This document shows positions 41,762 to 50,712 of a DNA stretch of 64,000 bases, piece by piece. The stretch is from Thermoanaerobaculia bacterium. Lineage in GTDB: Bacteria > Acidobacteriota > Thermoanaerobaculia > Multivoradales > Multivoraceae. The stretch is taken from contig JAJEHN010000025.1 of assembly GCA_022823665.1 (NCBI GenBank), positions 62,001-126,000 of the forward strand. Reading direction: 5' to 3'. The first letter of the stretch is position 1. Every line of letters starts with the position of its first letter. The notes beneath the pieces were generated by a model, which had not been told where the DNA came from, made no database searches, and saw only the letters and a list, made by a program, of their open reading frames with translations. Made by a program: the position numbers and the translations under genes.

Positions 41762-42586
41762 GTGCGACACCGGATACTGACGATCGGACGCGAACAGAGG
41801 ACCGGCCAACCGCCGCGGCATGCCGGCGACCAGCTCCTGGGACAGCGCGAGACCCAGGAAGACCAATTCGGTTTCATCGCCGCCAACGAACTCGACCCCG
41901 CAGGATTCCACCCGGTCGCCGTCGTCGCCGACGGGATGGGCGGTCACGCCGCCGGCGAGGTTGCCAGCGGACTGGCCGTGCGCTCCTTCATCGAGCGCTA
42001 CGGGCAGGACGGTCCCGTTTCAGAGCGGCTACGAACGGCCCTGGACGCCGCTAACAGATCTCTCGGCGAGGCCATCCGTGAGGACTCATCCCTTCGGGGC
42101 ATGGGAACGACCCTGGTGGCCGCAGCGGTGACTTCGGACGGCCTCCACTGGATCAGTGTCGGCGATTCGCCGCTCTACCTCTATCGGGACGGACAGCTGA
42201 AGCGCCTGAATGAGGACCACTCGATGAAGCCGGTCATCGACGCCCTGCGGGACGTCGAACCGGGAGTCGCCCGCTCCATGAGTCCGCATCAACTCCGCTC
42301 GGCTCTGACCGGGGCCGAAGTGGTCCTCGTCGACGCTCCCACGCTGCCTGAACTGCTCAAGCCGGGAGATCTCGTCGTGGTGACCACCGACGGCCTCGAC
42401 GCCCTAGACGCATCGGAAACGGCCACCATCATCGACCAGCACAAGGGCGAGGGCCCGGAGGCAACCGTGAAGGCCCTCTTGGAAGCGGTAGAGCAACGCC
42501 TGCTTGCGACACAGGACAACACGACCGTCGCGATCGTCGAAGTGCCTGACCCTCTGCCTGGGCAAGACCAAGAAGAGACCTCGTGA
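41762..42586 (+). CDS. PP2C-family protein phosphatase
   Basis: A 274-residue metal-dependent Ser/Thr phosphatase of the Stp/PrpC type. Metal ligands lie in ETQEDQFGFI (Asp), VVADGMGGHAAGEVASGL (DGMGGH), TTDGLDALD and TQDNTTVAIVEV. The GTG start at 41762 has GGGGAG nine nt upstream. No Ser/Thr kinase gene is adjacent, which is unusual because PrpC and PrkC are often paired. It is cytoplasmic and lacks a membrane segment. Confidence 0.9.
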   Translation: MRHRILTIGREQRTGQPPRHAGDQLLGQRETQEDQFGFIAANELDPAGFHPVAVVADGMGGHAAGEVASGLAVRSFIERYGQDGPVSERLRTALDAANRSLGEAIREDSSLRGMGTTLVAAAVTSDGLHWISVGDSPLYLYRDGQLKRLNEDHSMKPVIDALRDVEPGVARSMSPHQLRSALTGAEVVLVDAPTLPELLKPGDLVVVTTDGLDALDASETATIIDQHKGEGPEATVKALLEAVEQRLLATQDNTTVAIVEVPDPLPGQDQEETS

Positions 42587-42633
42587 TCCCCGCCTGAGAG
42601 CAGGAACTCGATCTTCGGCCGACCGGCCGCCGA

Positions 42634-45600
42634 TCAGAACTGGAGCCGCAGCCCCGCCCGCACCCGGCGGCTGGTCTGGAAGGCGACCGGCAGCGACTCG
42701 CGCGGATCCGGCCTTGCCCCCTGCGCTGCCGCGGCGACGAGCAGGTCGGGCTGGCCGGGGCCGACCAGAACCGGGTCCAGGTAGGCAAGGGGCCAGAGCT
42801 GGTCGGCAGCGTCCTGGTCGAAGACGTTGAGAGCCTCGGCGAACAGGGAAAGCCGCCGGTGGTCGGAGCGAAGCGGCACGCGGTAGGTCAGGGACAGGTC
42901 CGCGCGCTTGAGATCGGCGCTCTTGACCGGCGCGTCCGCGCCAGGCGCCAGGGGCGTCAGGCCGGTGCTGAGGATGCGCCTCGCTTCGTCGACCCGCACG
43001 GTCAAGGCCCGCGGCACGTAGGCAGCCCCCGTGCGGAAGCGGTAGACCAGAGCCATCAGCCAGCGTTCGCCCGGCGACAGAACGAGCCAGCCGGAGAGCT
43101 GATGCTCGCGGTCGATGCTCAGGCGGCGGCTGTCGCTCGTGACATCGAACACGTCGCAGGGCACGGGCGAAGAGCAGAGGTCGAGGGCGGCCAGGAGCGG
43201 ATGGGCGCCGGGCAGGGTTCCCGCCTCCAGCCCGAGTCCGCCGGCCTCGTGGTTGCCGGTGAGGCGGCTCAGGAGGTACGAGAAGTGGATCCTCCAGGAG
43301 GGGCTGAAGCCGACGTTCGCGTTGAGTTCGGCGCCCCACCAGTCCTGTTCGAGTAGGGGAAGCGCGCCGCCGGCGCCGCGGCCGGGGGTCAGCAACGTCG
43401 GGACGACCTCGCCGCCGGCCGGCAGCGGCATGAGACGGATGCCGTCCCGCAGGCGCCGCCGGGCGACGCGGGCCGAAATCAAGACATCGGGCAGGAACTG
43501 ATAGCCCGTGCCCAACTGGAGCTCGCGCACCCGACCCGGACGGAGATCCGGGTCCACCGCCGCCCTCGCGAAGTCGAGGCCGGCGCCGCTGTAGCCGCCG
43601 GTCGCGTCCAGCGTCGCGACCGCGTCGAGGTCGGACCGACCAGCCCGCGGCCGGGAGACGTCGATGTGCCACCAGGCGGCGCCGCCGTAGACCTTCCATC
43701 TTCCGCGGCCGGCGACGTCCCAGACGAACGCGAGCCGCGGCTCCGTGCGGTCGTCGAACTCGAGGTCGAGCGGCCCCGCCTGTTCCTCTTCAGCGCGAAG
43801 CCCGCCGTGCAGGGTCAGGTGCCTCCGGAAGGCGCCGCCCACGCGCCAGGCGTCCTGCACGTAGAGGGCGCGCTTCTCCTGCCGCAGGCCGGTGGCGCCG
43901 AGCGGTCCACCGCTCCAGGCGTCGAGCCTGCCGCCCGGAAAGCGCAGCATCCGTCCGGAGCGCTCGGAACGGACGAGCTCCAGACTGTTCCTGGAGTCCT
44001 GAATACCGATCTCCAGCGTGTGGTCGAAGAAGAAGAACGACGGCTCGACCGCCCAGTTCCGGCGTTCCGCGGCGCGGCGGACCCGGTTCGCCGGCGCGGC
44101 CTCGTACCAACCCGACGGCCGGCCGGGCGCCGGCGCCGCGAAGTACAGGCCCGCGCCCTGCCAGGGATCGCCGTCCTCGACGACATCGGATCGGCCGCCG
44201 AACACCCGCAGCCACAGGCGGTCCGTGACGCCCCACTCGACGTTGAGGCTGGTGGTCTGCCGTCGCGACCGGTCACTCTCGGTTCCATCCAGCGACGGCA
44301 GAACCTGCAGCGCTGGCCGCCGGCCGTCGAGGTCCCCGGACCCGGTGTGGTGCTTCAGGGTCAGGTTGCTGGCCGAACCCGCCCACCAGTCGAGCTTGCC
44401 GACCGACTGCTCGATCGTCTCGTCCCAGGTCATCGGCGCGCCCGCGCTGAACAGGCTCTCCGTGCCGCGGGTGCGGCTTCGCGAGTAACCGCCGAACGCG
44501 CGGGCGCGCTTGTCCCGCAACGGGCCGCCGGCGAAGAGCGTCGCCTCGTCGCCCTCGACGCGCCTCCTGTCCCGGCCGCCCGCCGGCGCCTCCCCGGCGT
44601 CAAGCAGGCGCAGGGCGAGCCGCTCGCCGCTGTCGAGCGGCTCGACCGTCGACCAGCCGCCGTTCACCCGCCAGTCGGTCCCTCCCGACCGCGTGATCAG
44701 GTCGATGTGGGGACCGGCCATCGTCGCCGCCAGTTCCATCGTCCAGACGCGCACCTGATCCACCCAGCGTGGATCGATGGCGGCCGACCCCGGTTCGCGA
44801 AGTGCGCTCTCCTGACCGTCGATCCGGTACGTGGCGAAGCCGGGCGGCCAGCCGTTGACCGCGACGTCCGCGTCCAGGGCGTCGAGGCCGGAGGCCAGGT
44901 CCAGATTGAACGCCGCGACGGGACCGGGAAGCTGCCGCAGGTCGTCGCCCGCCAGGACGTTCCCGTCGCTGCCGGTGACCACGTCGAGCAACGGCGAGGA
45001 GACGAGGTCGAGGGCCGACGCGCTGCCGGCGCGCATGTGAAAGTCCACCCGCAGCACGCCGCCCGCAACCAGGATCAGGTTCTCGACCACGGAGGTCGCG
45101 TAGCCGTCCACGCTCGCCTCGACGTAGTAGTCGCCCGGAGGCAGACCCGGCGCCCGGAAGCTGCCGCCGCGACCGGCGCGAACCGTCTGGGTGCTGTGCA
45201 ACTGGTCGCCGGTGATCCTGATCTCGGCGTCCGGCAACGGGACGTCGGTCGCGGCGTCGCGCACCTGGCCGTTGATCTCGCCGTTCAGCCCGGCGGAAGC
45301 CGGGCTTGGCCAGAGAAGCGCCACGCCGACCAGCGCCACGACGAGCACGGTCGACACGGCCGGCGCCGCCGCCAGTCGACTCGGCTCCCGTTTCGGCAGG
45401 AGCAGGGAAGCACAGGCGGACACGAGGCCGACGACGGCGCCGGCCTGCAGCACCGAAGTCAGTTCGAAACGATCGGCGAGTCCTCCGATTCCCCAGGTGG
45501 CGAGCCCGCCCGTCGCGAACAGGAAGCCGAGCGCCGTGCCCGAAGCCAGACCCCGGCGCCAGGGCAGCAGTTCCTGGGCCATGACGATCAGGATGGAGTG

Positions 45601-46563
45601 CGACGCCCCGAGCAACGCTCCGCACGGCAGGACGACGGCGAAGATGAGGCTCCCGGAGCCCGGCACGAGGGCCAGCAGCAGGGAACCCAGCAGGGTGGTC
45701 AGGAAGACGATCGGACGTCGCCCCCAGCGATCGGCCCAGGCCCCCGCCAGAACCGCGGTGACGGCGCCCCCGAGCAGGAACAGCCCGCTGGCGAGCCCCT
45801 GAGCCGAGGAGCTGTAACCCTGCTGGCTCAAGAGAAGAGGCAGGAACGCCATCGTTCCGAACATGGCCCAGGAACGGCTGGCGAACACCAGCGCCAGGAG
45901 AGCGATGACGCCGCCGCGCACCGGTCGCCGCCGGCCAACCGGCGCTTCCGCGAAAGCAGCCGGCGTCTCTTCTGCCGGCCGCGACGGACCCGGCACGGCA
46001 TGGAGCCGGCGCGGACCCATCGCGAACGCCATGAAGATCGGCACGGGCAACGCCAGGAGTACGAGCCAGTAGATCCCGTTGAGCCCCGCGCGATCGAGAG
46101 CCAGCCCCGCCAGGGCCGGCCCGGTGGTGAGCCCGAGCTGACCGCAGAAGAAGAAGATGGCCGTGAACGTGGCCGAACGGGCGATGTTCACCGTGCTGGA
46201 GTGCATGACTCCCAGGGGATGAAAGGCGCCCGAGGCAACCGCCGCGAGCGCGAACGGGACGAGGAACAGGAGGAACCGCCCCGTGGCGGCGGCCGCATAG
46301 ACCGCCAGCGCCATGCAGGCCAGGTTGAAGGCGACGCTGAACGGTCCGAGGAAACGGCTGCCGACCCGATCGACCAGCCAGCCGAAGGCCGGCTGGGTCG
46401 TGCCGGCCAGGACCTGGAACAGTCCCACCGCAAGCCCGATCTGGGCGGCGCTGAGACCGAGCGGCGCCTGGAGGAAGGCCAGCAGCACCGGCCCCATGCT
46501 GTTGAAGATGTCGATCCCGAGGTGACCCACCGTCACCGCGGCGAAGATGCGCCGGCCGTTCAC
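42634..46563 (-). CDS. MFS transporter fused in frame to a TonB-receptor-like outer-membrane barrel
   Basis: One frame of 1309 codons with no stop. Residues 1-395 are a 12-helix MFS carrier like the fosmidomycin-resistance family (TVGHLGIDIFNSMGPVLL, GRRPIVFLTTLLGS). Residues 400-425 form a signal-peptide-like segment ending PSPASAG, followed by a carboxypeptidase-regulatory beta-sandwich (INGQVRDAATDVPLPDAEIRITG) and an 800-residue barrel ending RVRAGLRLQF with a terminal Phe. An inner-membrane carrier and an outer-membrane barrel cannot stay joined, so either a GTG at 45357 starts a separate barrel gene, or a polyprotein is cut after PSPASA. The GTG start at 46563 lies 10 nt after the gamma-glutamyltransferase stop with GAGGGG before it. 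Confidence 0.75.
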   Translation of the reverse strand: MNGRRIFAAVTVGHLGIDIFNSMGPVLLAFLQAPLGLSAAQIGLAVGLFQVLAGTTQPAFGWLVDRVGSRFLGPFSVAFNLACMALAVYAAAATGRFLLFLVPFALAAVASGAFHPLGVMHSSTVNIARSATFTAIFFFCGQLGLTTGPALAGLALDRAGLNGIYWLVLLALPVPIFMAFAMGPRRLHAVPGPSRPAEETPAAFAEAPVGRRRPVRGGVIALLALVFASRSWAMFGTMAFLPLLLSQQGYSSSAQGLASGLFLLGGAVTAVLAGAWADRWGRRPIVFLTTLLGSLLLALVPGSGSLIFAVVLPCGALLGASHSILIVMAQELLPWRRGLASGTALGFLFATGGLATWGIGGLADRFELTSVLQAGAVVGLVSACASLLLPKREPSRLAAAPAVSTVLVVALVGVALLWPSPASAGLNGEINGQVRDAATDVPLPDAEIRITGDQLHSTQTVRAGRGGSFRAPGLPPGDYYVEASVDGYATSVVENLILVAGGVLRVDFHMRAGSASALDLVSSPLLDVVTGSDGNVLAGDDLRQLPGPVAAFNLDLASGLDALDADVAVNGWPPGFATYRIDGQESALREPGSAAIDPRWVDQVRVWTMELAATMAGPHIDLITRSGGTDWRVNGGWSTVEPLDSGERLALRLLDAGEAPAGGRDRRRVEGDEATLFAGGPLRDKRARAFGGYSRSRTRGTESLFSAGAPMTWDETIEQSVGKLDWWAGSASNLTLKHHTGSGDLDGRRPALQVLPSLDGTESDRSRRQTTSLNVEWGVTDRLWLRVFGGRSDVVEDGDPWQGAGLYFAAPAPGRPSGWYEAAPANRVRRAAERRNWAVEPSFFFFDHTLEIGIQDSRNSLELVRSERSGRMLRFPGGRLDAWSGGPLGATGLRQEKRALYVQDAWRVGGAFRRHLTLHGGLRAEEEQAGPLDLEFDDRTEPRLAFVWDVAGRGRWKVYGGAAWWHIDVSRPRAGRSDLDAVATLDATGGYSGAGLDFARAAVDPDLRPGRVRELQLGTGYQFLPDVLISARVARRRLRDGIRLMPLPAGGEVVPTLLTPGRGAGGALPLLEQDWWGAELNANVGFSPSWRIHFSYLLSRLTGNHEAGGLGLEAGTLPGAHPLLAALDLCSSPVPCDVFDVTSDSRRLSIDREHQLSGWLVLSPGERWLMALVYRFRTGAAYVPRALTVRVDEARRILSTGLTPLAPGADAPVKSADLKRADLSLTYRVPLRSDHRRLSLFAEALNVFDQDAADQLWPLAYLDPVLVGPGQPDLLVAAAAQGARPDPRESLPVAFQTSRRVRAGLRLQF

Positions 46564-46573
46564 CTGCGGCCCC

Positions 46574-48352
46574 TCAGTCGGCGTCGCCGGGCGCGTCTCC
46601 ACGCGACGCGCTGGCGCCGCCGCCTCGCCGCGGGTCCGCCACGCCGAGCAGGCTCGACCCGTCCACCAGGATGGCCGACACGTCGCCACTCAGGCCGCGT
46701 TCGAACAACTCATGGCCTCTGGCCGCCAGACCGTCGAGCGTCTCCGCGGCAAGACCGCCCTCCTCGTAGAAGACCTGGTCCGGCCACGCCTGGTGATGCA
46801 CCCTGGGGCTCTCGACCGCACGCTGCAGGCCCATTCCGTGGTCGATCACGTTCGAGACGACGTGGTAGACGGTCGTGATGATCGTCGGTCCCCCCGGCGT
46901 GCCAACGACCATCTTCAGCGCGCCTTCCGGGTCGAGCACGATGCTCGGAGTCATGGACGACAGCATCCGTTTGCCGGGGACGATCGCGTTGTTCTCGCCC
47001 TCGACCAGGCCGAACTGGTTCGGTTGACCGGGTGAGGCGGCGAAGTCGTCCATCTCGTTGTTCAGCAGGAAGCCGGCGCCGGTGACCGTTACGGCGTTGC
47101 CGAAGCCGCTGTTGATCGTCGTCGTCACGGATGCCGCGTTGCCCCAGCGGTCCACGACGGAGTAGTGCGTCGTTTCGGTGCTCTCGGCCGGCGGCGCCAC
47201 TTCCACCGGCGGCAGGGGCGTAGCCCGTTCGGGATCGATCCGCTCCCGCAGCGCGTCGGCGTACTCCTGCGATTCGAACTGGCCGCGCGGCACGTCGACG
47301 AAGTCCGGATCGCCGAGGAGGGTGTTGCGGTCGCGAAACGCCAGCCGCATCGTCTCGGCCTCGAGGTGAATCAGGTCGCCGCTGCCGAAAGGCGGCAGCG
47401 GTTCCCACCCCTCGAGGACGTTCAGGATCAGGCCCAGGGTGAGACCGCCCGACGACACAGGCGGCATCGAATAGATCGTGTGACCGCGGTATCCGACCTC
47501 GACCGGGTCCCGCCAGACCGGCGCGTACTCCTCGAGATCCTGGTGCGACATGAGACCGCCGCCCCGCTCCATCTCGGCGACGATCAGGTCGGCGACGGGG
47601 CCGCGGTAGAAGCCGTCCGGCCCCTGCTCCGCGATCGCCGTCAGCGTCGCGGCGAGGTCGGGCTGGGCCAGCATCGCGCCCGGCGCCGGCGCCTCGCCGT
47701 CGACCAGAAACTGGGCCGCGCTGGCCGGGAACCGGTTCAGCCTCAGCGCCGCCGATTCGAGGCTCCGCGAACGCACCTCGTCGACCTCGTGGCCGCGCGC
47801 CAGCTCGATCGCCGGCGCCACCAGGTCCTCCCAGGGCATGGTGCCGTGCTCCCGGTGCATCTCCCACAGCCCGGCCACCGAGCCCGGAACCCCGGCCGCC
47901 AGGTGGCCGATCACCGCGCTCTCGGCGACCTTGCCGTCGGCGTCCACGAACATGTCACGAGTGGCCGCGGCCGGCGCCTTCTCACGGTAGTCGAGCGCGC
48001 GGACCTCGCCGTCGTTCGATCGATAGACCAGGAAGCCGCCGCCGCCGATGTTGCCTGCCGCCGGCAGGACCGCGGCGAGAGCGAAACCGACCGCGACCGC
48101 CGCGTCGATCGCGTTGCCGCCCCGTTCCAGGATCGCGGCGCCGGCGTCGGAGGCGAGTCCGTGGCCGCTGACGACCATGCCCGCCTCGCCCCGGGCCACA
48201 TCCGCCGTACCGTAGAGCGGCCAGGACGCGTCCGTATCCGGCGCGGCATTCCGCCCCCCGCAAGCCGATCCCAGCAGCAGGAGAGGCACGAGCAGCCAAC
48301 TCACCGCGCGGGGGACCCGCGGGCGCCAGGCGGTGGTCGCGGGCCGGCTCAT
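46574..48352 (-). CDS. ggt: Gamma-glutamyltransferase, lipoprotein
   Basis: Cleaves gamma-glutamyl bonds in glutathione and conjugates. The precursor of about 592 residues starts MSRPATTAWRPRV, with a lipobox LLLLGSAC, so it is a periplasmic lipoprotein. The autoprocessing Thr is in ESTETTHYSVVDRWGNAASVTTT; the chain before it is the large subunit, after it the small subunit with TINSGFG and MLSSMTPSI. Other motifs are NIGGGGFLVY and PGSVAGLWEMH. An upstream in-frame ATG at 48439 lies in the region of the divergent gene and lacks a signal, so I reject it. Confidence 0.93.
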   Translation of the reverse strand: MSRPATTAWRPRVPRAVSWLLVPLLLLGSACGGRNAAPDTDASWPLYGTADVARGEAGMVVSGHGLASDAGAAILERGGNAIDAAVAVGFALAAVLPAAGNIGGGGFLVYRSNDGEVRALDYREKAPAAATRDMFVDADGKVAESAVIGHLAAGVPGSVAGLWEMHREHGTMPWEDLVAPAIELARGHEVDEVRSRSLESAALRLNRFPASAAQFLVDGEAPAPGAMLAQPDLAATLTAIAEQGPDGFYRGPVADLIVAEMERGGGLMSHQDLEEYAPVWRDPVEVGYRGHTIYSMPPVSSGGLTLGLILNVLEGWEPLPPFGSGDLIHLEAETMRLAFRDRNTLLGDPDFVDVPRGQFESQEYADALRERIDPERATPLPPVEVAPPAESTETTHYSVVDRWGNAASVTTTINSGFGNAVTVTGAGFLLNNEMDDFAASPGQPNQFGLVEGENNAIVPGKRMLSSMTPSIVLDPEGALKMVVGTPGGPTIITTVYHVVSNVIDHGMGLQRAVESPRVHHQAWPDQVFYEEGGLAAETLDGLAARGHELFERGLSGDVSAILVDGSSLLGVADPRRGGGASASRGDAPGDAD

Positions 48353-48453
48353 GGCGGCGTTCACGGTATCAGAGCACCCCGCGTCGACGGGTGTGCGCGC
48401 GCGGCCGGAGGGGAGGGATACGCTTGTCGCGTTTCCCACCCAGGAGCCGACTC

Positions 48454-49563
48454 ATGAAGACGAGCCTCCCCGAGCTGACGATCGGCATCGAAGAGGAGTA
48501 CCAGATCATCGACCCCGAAACCCGGGAGTTGAAGCCCTTCATCCAGAAGTTCCTGGAACAGGGCCAGATCGTGCTCCAGGAGCAGATCAAGGCGGAGCAG
48601 TTGCAGTGCCAGGTCGAGGTCGGCAGCGAGGTCTGCCGCTCGATCGACGAGGCCCGTCACGAGCTCATCCGTCTCCGCCGGTCGATCGCCCAACTGGCCT
48701 CGAGAAACGGCCTCCGCATCGCGGCCGCCAGCACCCATCCGTTCTCCTCGTGGCAGGAGCAGGACGTCACGGAGGCCCAGCGCTACATCAAGCTGCAGGA
48801 GAACTTCGGCGACGTGGCCCGGCGCATGCTGATCTTCGGCATGCACGTCCACATCGGCGTGCCCGACGAGGCGCTGCGCATCGACGTGATGGACCAGTCG
48901 CTCTACTTTCTGCCGCACCTGCTGGCCCTGTCCACCAGCTCGCCGCTCTGGCAGGGGCGGGACACTGGGCTCAAGTCCTACCGCTCGGTGGTCTTCGAGA
49001 GCCTCCCCCGCACCGGTCTGCCGCCGTCGCTGCGGTCCTACGCCGAGTACGAGCGTCTCGTTAACGTCCTGGTTCAGACGAAGTGCATCGAGGAACCGAC
49101 GCAGATCTGGTGGGACGTGCGGCCGCACCCGAAGTTCCCGACGATCGAGTTCCGGGTGTTCGACGTCTGCACGAAGATCGACGAGGCGCTGTGCCTGACC
49201 GCCCTGCTGATGGCGATCGTCGGCAAGCTGATCCGCCTCCGCCACAACAACCAGGCCTGGCGCCGCTACCCCCGCCACCTGCTCTACGAGAACAAGTGGC
49301 GGGCGATGCGCTACGGCATCGACGGCAAGCTGATCGACTTCGGCAAGGGCGAAGAGGTGCCGCTCCGCTTCCTCACCCTGGAACTGCTCGACTTCGTCGA
49401 CGACGTGCTGGACGAACTCGGCGTCCGCAAGGAAGCCGAATACGTCCACACGATTCTCGCCGAAGGCACCAGCGCCGACCGCCAACTCAAGCGCGCCGAG
49501 TCGGGCGACCTCAACGCCGTTGTCGACGGCCTCATCGAAGAGACCCGCGAAGGCTGCGACTGA
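48454..49563 (+). CDS. GCS2-type carboxylate-amine ligase (glutamate-cysteine ligase-like)
   Basis: A 369-residue YbdK/GCS2 family enzyme starting LPELTIGIEEEYQIIDPETREL, with CQVEVGSEVCRSIDEA, AASTHPFSSW and MHVHIGVPD metal/ATP-site motifs, and the C-terminal FPTIEFRVFDVCTK. It makes gamma-glutamyl amides; in several bacteria the family supplies gamma-glutamylcysteine for glutathione. An AGGAG lies before the ATG at 48454. It is divergent from the gamma-glutamyltransferase gene, which suggests a gamma-glutamyl or glutathione cycle. No glutathione synthetase is visible. Confidence 0.9.
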   Translation: MKTSLPELTIGIEEEYQIIDPETRELKPFIQKFLEQGQIVLQEQIKAEQLQCQVEVGSEVCRSIDEARHELIRLRRSIAQLASRNGLRIAAASTHPFSSWQEQDVTEAQRYIKLQENFGDVARRMLIFGMHVHIGVPDEALRIDVMDQSLYFLPHLLALSTSSPLWQGRDTGLKSYRSVVFESLPRTGLPPSLRSYAEYERLVNVLVQTKCIEEPTQIWWDVRPHPKFPTIEFRVFDVCTKIDEALCLTALLMAIVGKLIRLRHNNQAWRRYPRHLLYENKWRAMRYGIDGKLIDFGKGEEVPLRFLTLELLDFVDDVLDELGVRKEAEYVHTILAEGTSADRQLKRAESGDLNAVVDGLIEETREGCD

Positions 49564-50671
49564 TCGCCGCGGCGGGCAGGAGAATCGAAGCCGCAGCGAG
49601 CAGCCACGCCAGGTACCTGGGCCAGATCCAGATCCTGTTGCCGCCGGCCGGACTTTCGTAGGTCGGGACGGGGACGGCGCCTTCCTGCTGAAGGCGTCGG
49701 ACCCGATCCGGGGGGAAGGCGTGACGCGGACCGCCGTCGGGATTCCGCACTTCTTCAAGCACGGCCGGGTAGTAGCGGTTGAGAATCGCCTCTTCGGACG
49801 CGGCGGTCGGCCAGTCTTCGGCGTCGTAGGCTTCGTTGCGGGTCTGGACGTGCCAGGTGGCCTCGTTGAGGAAGTGATCCTGGATCTGCCAGGGCTGGAA
49901 GGGCGGTATCGGTGGCTGTCTGGCGGGCCAGCGGGCGCGACGGTCCTCGTTCAGGCGCTCGAGACCCTCGGCGCCGTAGTAGCTGCGGAAGCTGCCGAGT
50001 TCCGCGTCGACGATCCGGTGGCCGAGGTTCGTCAGGTCGACGAGGCCGACTGACGCAGCGACGAGGACGACCCAAAGGGCTGCAATCGTCCGGCGTTCCG
50101 CGGGATCAGGAGGCCGAAAGTCGAATCCGAACAGTCCGAAACCGAAGACGACGCCGCAGCCGGCTGCCGAGGCGTTCAGCAGGCAGTCGTAGAAATCGCC
50201 GGCGCGGGTCCAGACCAGCCACTGGACGAACTCGTCGGCGATCCCGACGAGCGAGGTCAGAACGGCGGCGGCGATCGCGGCGGCGACTGCCGACCGGCCG
50301 CCGCGCAGGAACGCCCGGTAGAGCAAGAGCGCGACGAGCCCGTAGAGAACCAGGTGCATCCGTTCCAGGGCGGACTCTTCGGGACGGCCCCGGGCAAGCG
50401 CCGTCGCCTGGACCACGGCCCAGACCGCTCCGGCCGCGAGCGCGGCGTAGTTGCTCCACCGGAGCCGCCGCGAGGAGCGGACGATCCAGACCACGAACGC
50501 CGCCGCGGCGGCCCAGAACAGGATCGTCGGCACGATGACCAGGAGCGAACGGTCGACTTCCTCCTGGATCCACCGGGTCAGGCGGCCCAGGAAGGGCGCC
50601 GAGCCGACGATCCAGAGAGCAAGGAGAGTCGGTCCGATGAAGCCGGTCCGTCGCGTGGGTTTGGGCGACAC
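49532..50671 (-). CDS. VanZ-like membrane protein with C-terminal extension
   Basis: A protein of about 379 residues. The VanZ core shows ERMHLVLYGLVALLLYRAF, GIADEFVQWLVWTRAGDFYDCLLNASAAGCGV and several hydrophobic helices. After the core comes a large soluble extension (about residues 215-345, rich in Trp and Pro: ARWPARQPPIPPFQPWQIQDHF) and a last membrane segment. VanZ proteins affect teicoplanin sensitivity and the envelope. The last 32 bp overlap the convergent ligase gene. The start could be the GTG at 50671 or a TTG at 50689. Confidence 0.75.
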   Translation of the reverse strand: MSPKPTRRTGFIGPTLLALWIVGSAPFLGRLTRWIQEEVDRSLLVIVPTILFWAAAAAFVVWIVRSSRRLRWSNYAALAAGAVWAVVQATALARGRPEESALERMHLVLYGLVALLLYRAFLRGGRSAVAAAIAAAVLTSLVGIADEFVQWLVWTRAGDFYDCLLNASAAGCGVVFGFGLFGFDFRPPDPAERRTIAALWVVLVAASVGLVDLTNLGHRIVDAELGSFRSYYGAEGLERLNEDRRARWPARQPPIPPFQPWQIQDHFLNEATWHVQTRNEAYDAEDWPTAASEEAILNRYYPAVLEEVRNPDGGPRHAFPPDRVRRLQQEGAVPVPTYESPAGGNRIWIWPRYLAWLLAAASILLPAAAISRSLRGSLR

Positions 50672-50712
50672 GCGGCTATCATGAACCAACGAGAGAGTTG
50701 AAGGGAGCCCCC

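Noticed and set aside
43666..46878. 1070-codon plus-strand open frame opposite the MFS/barrel gene
   Set aside because: Composition is low-complexity Arg/Gly/Glu/Gln-rich with no recognisable domain; the minus-strand frame has a full MFS and barrel. Length alone is not evidence in sequence this GC-rich.
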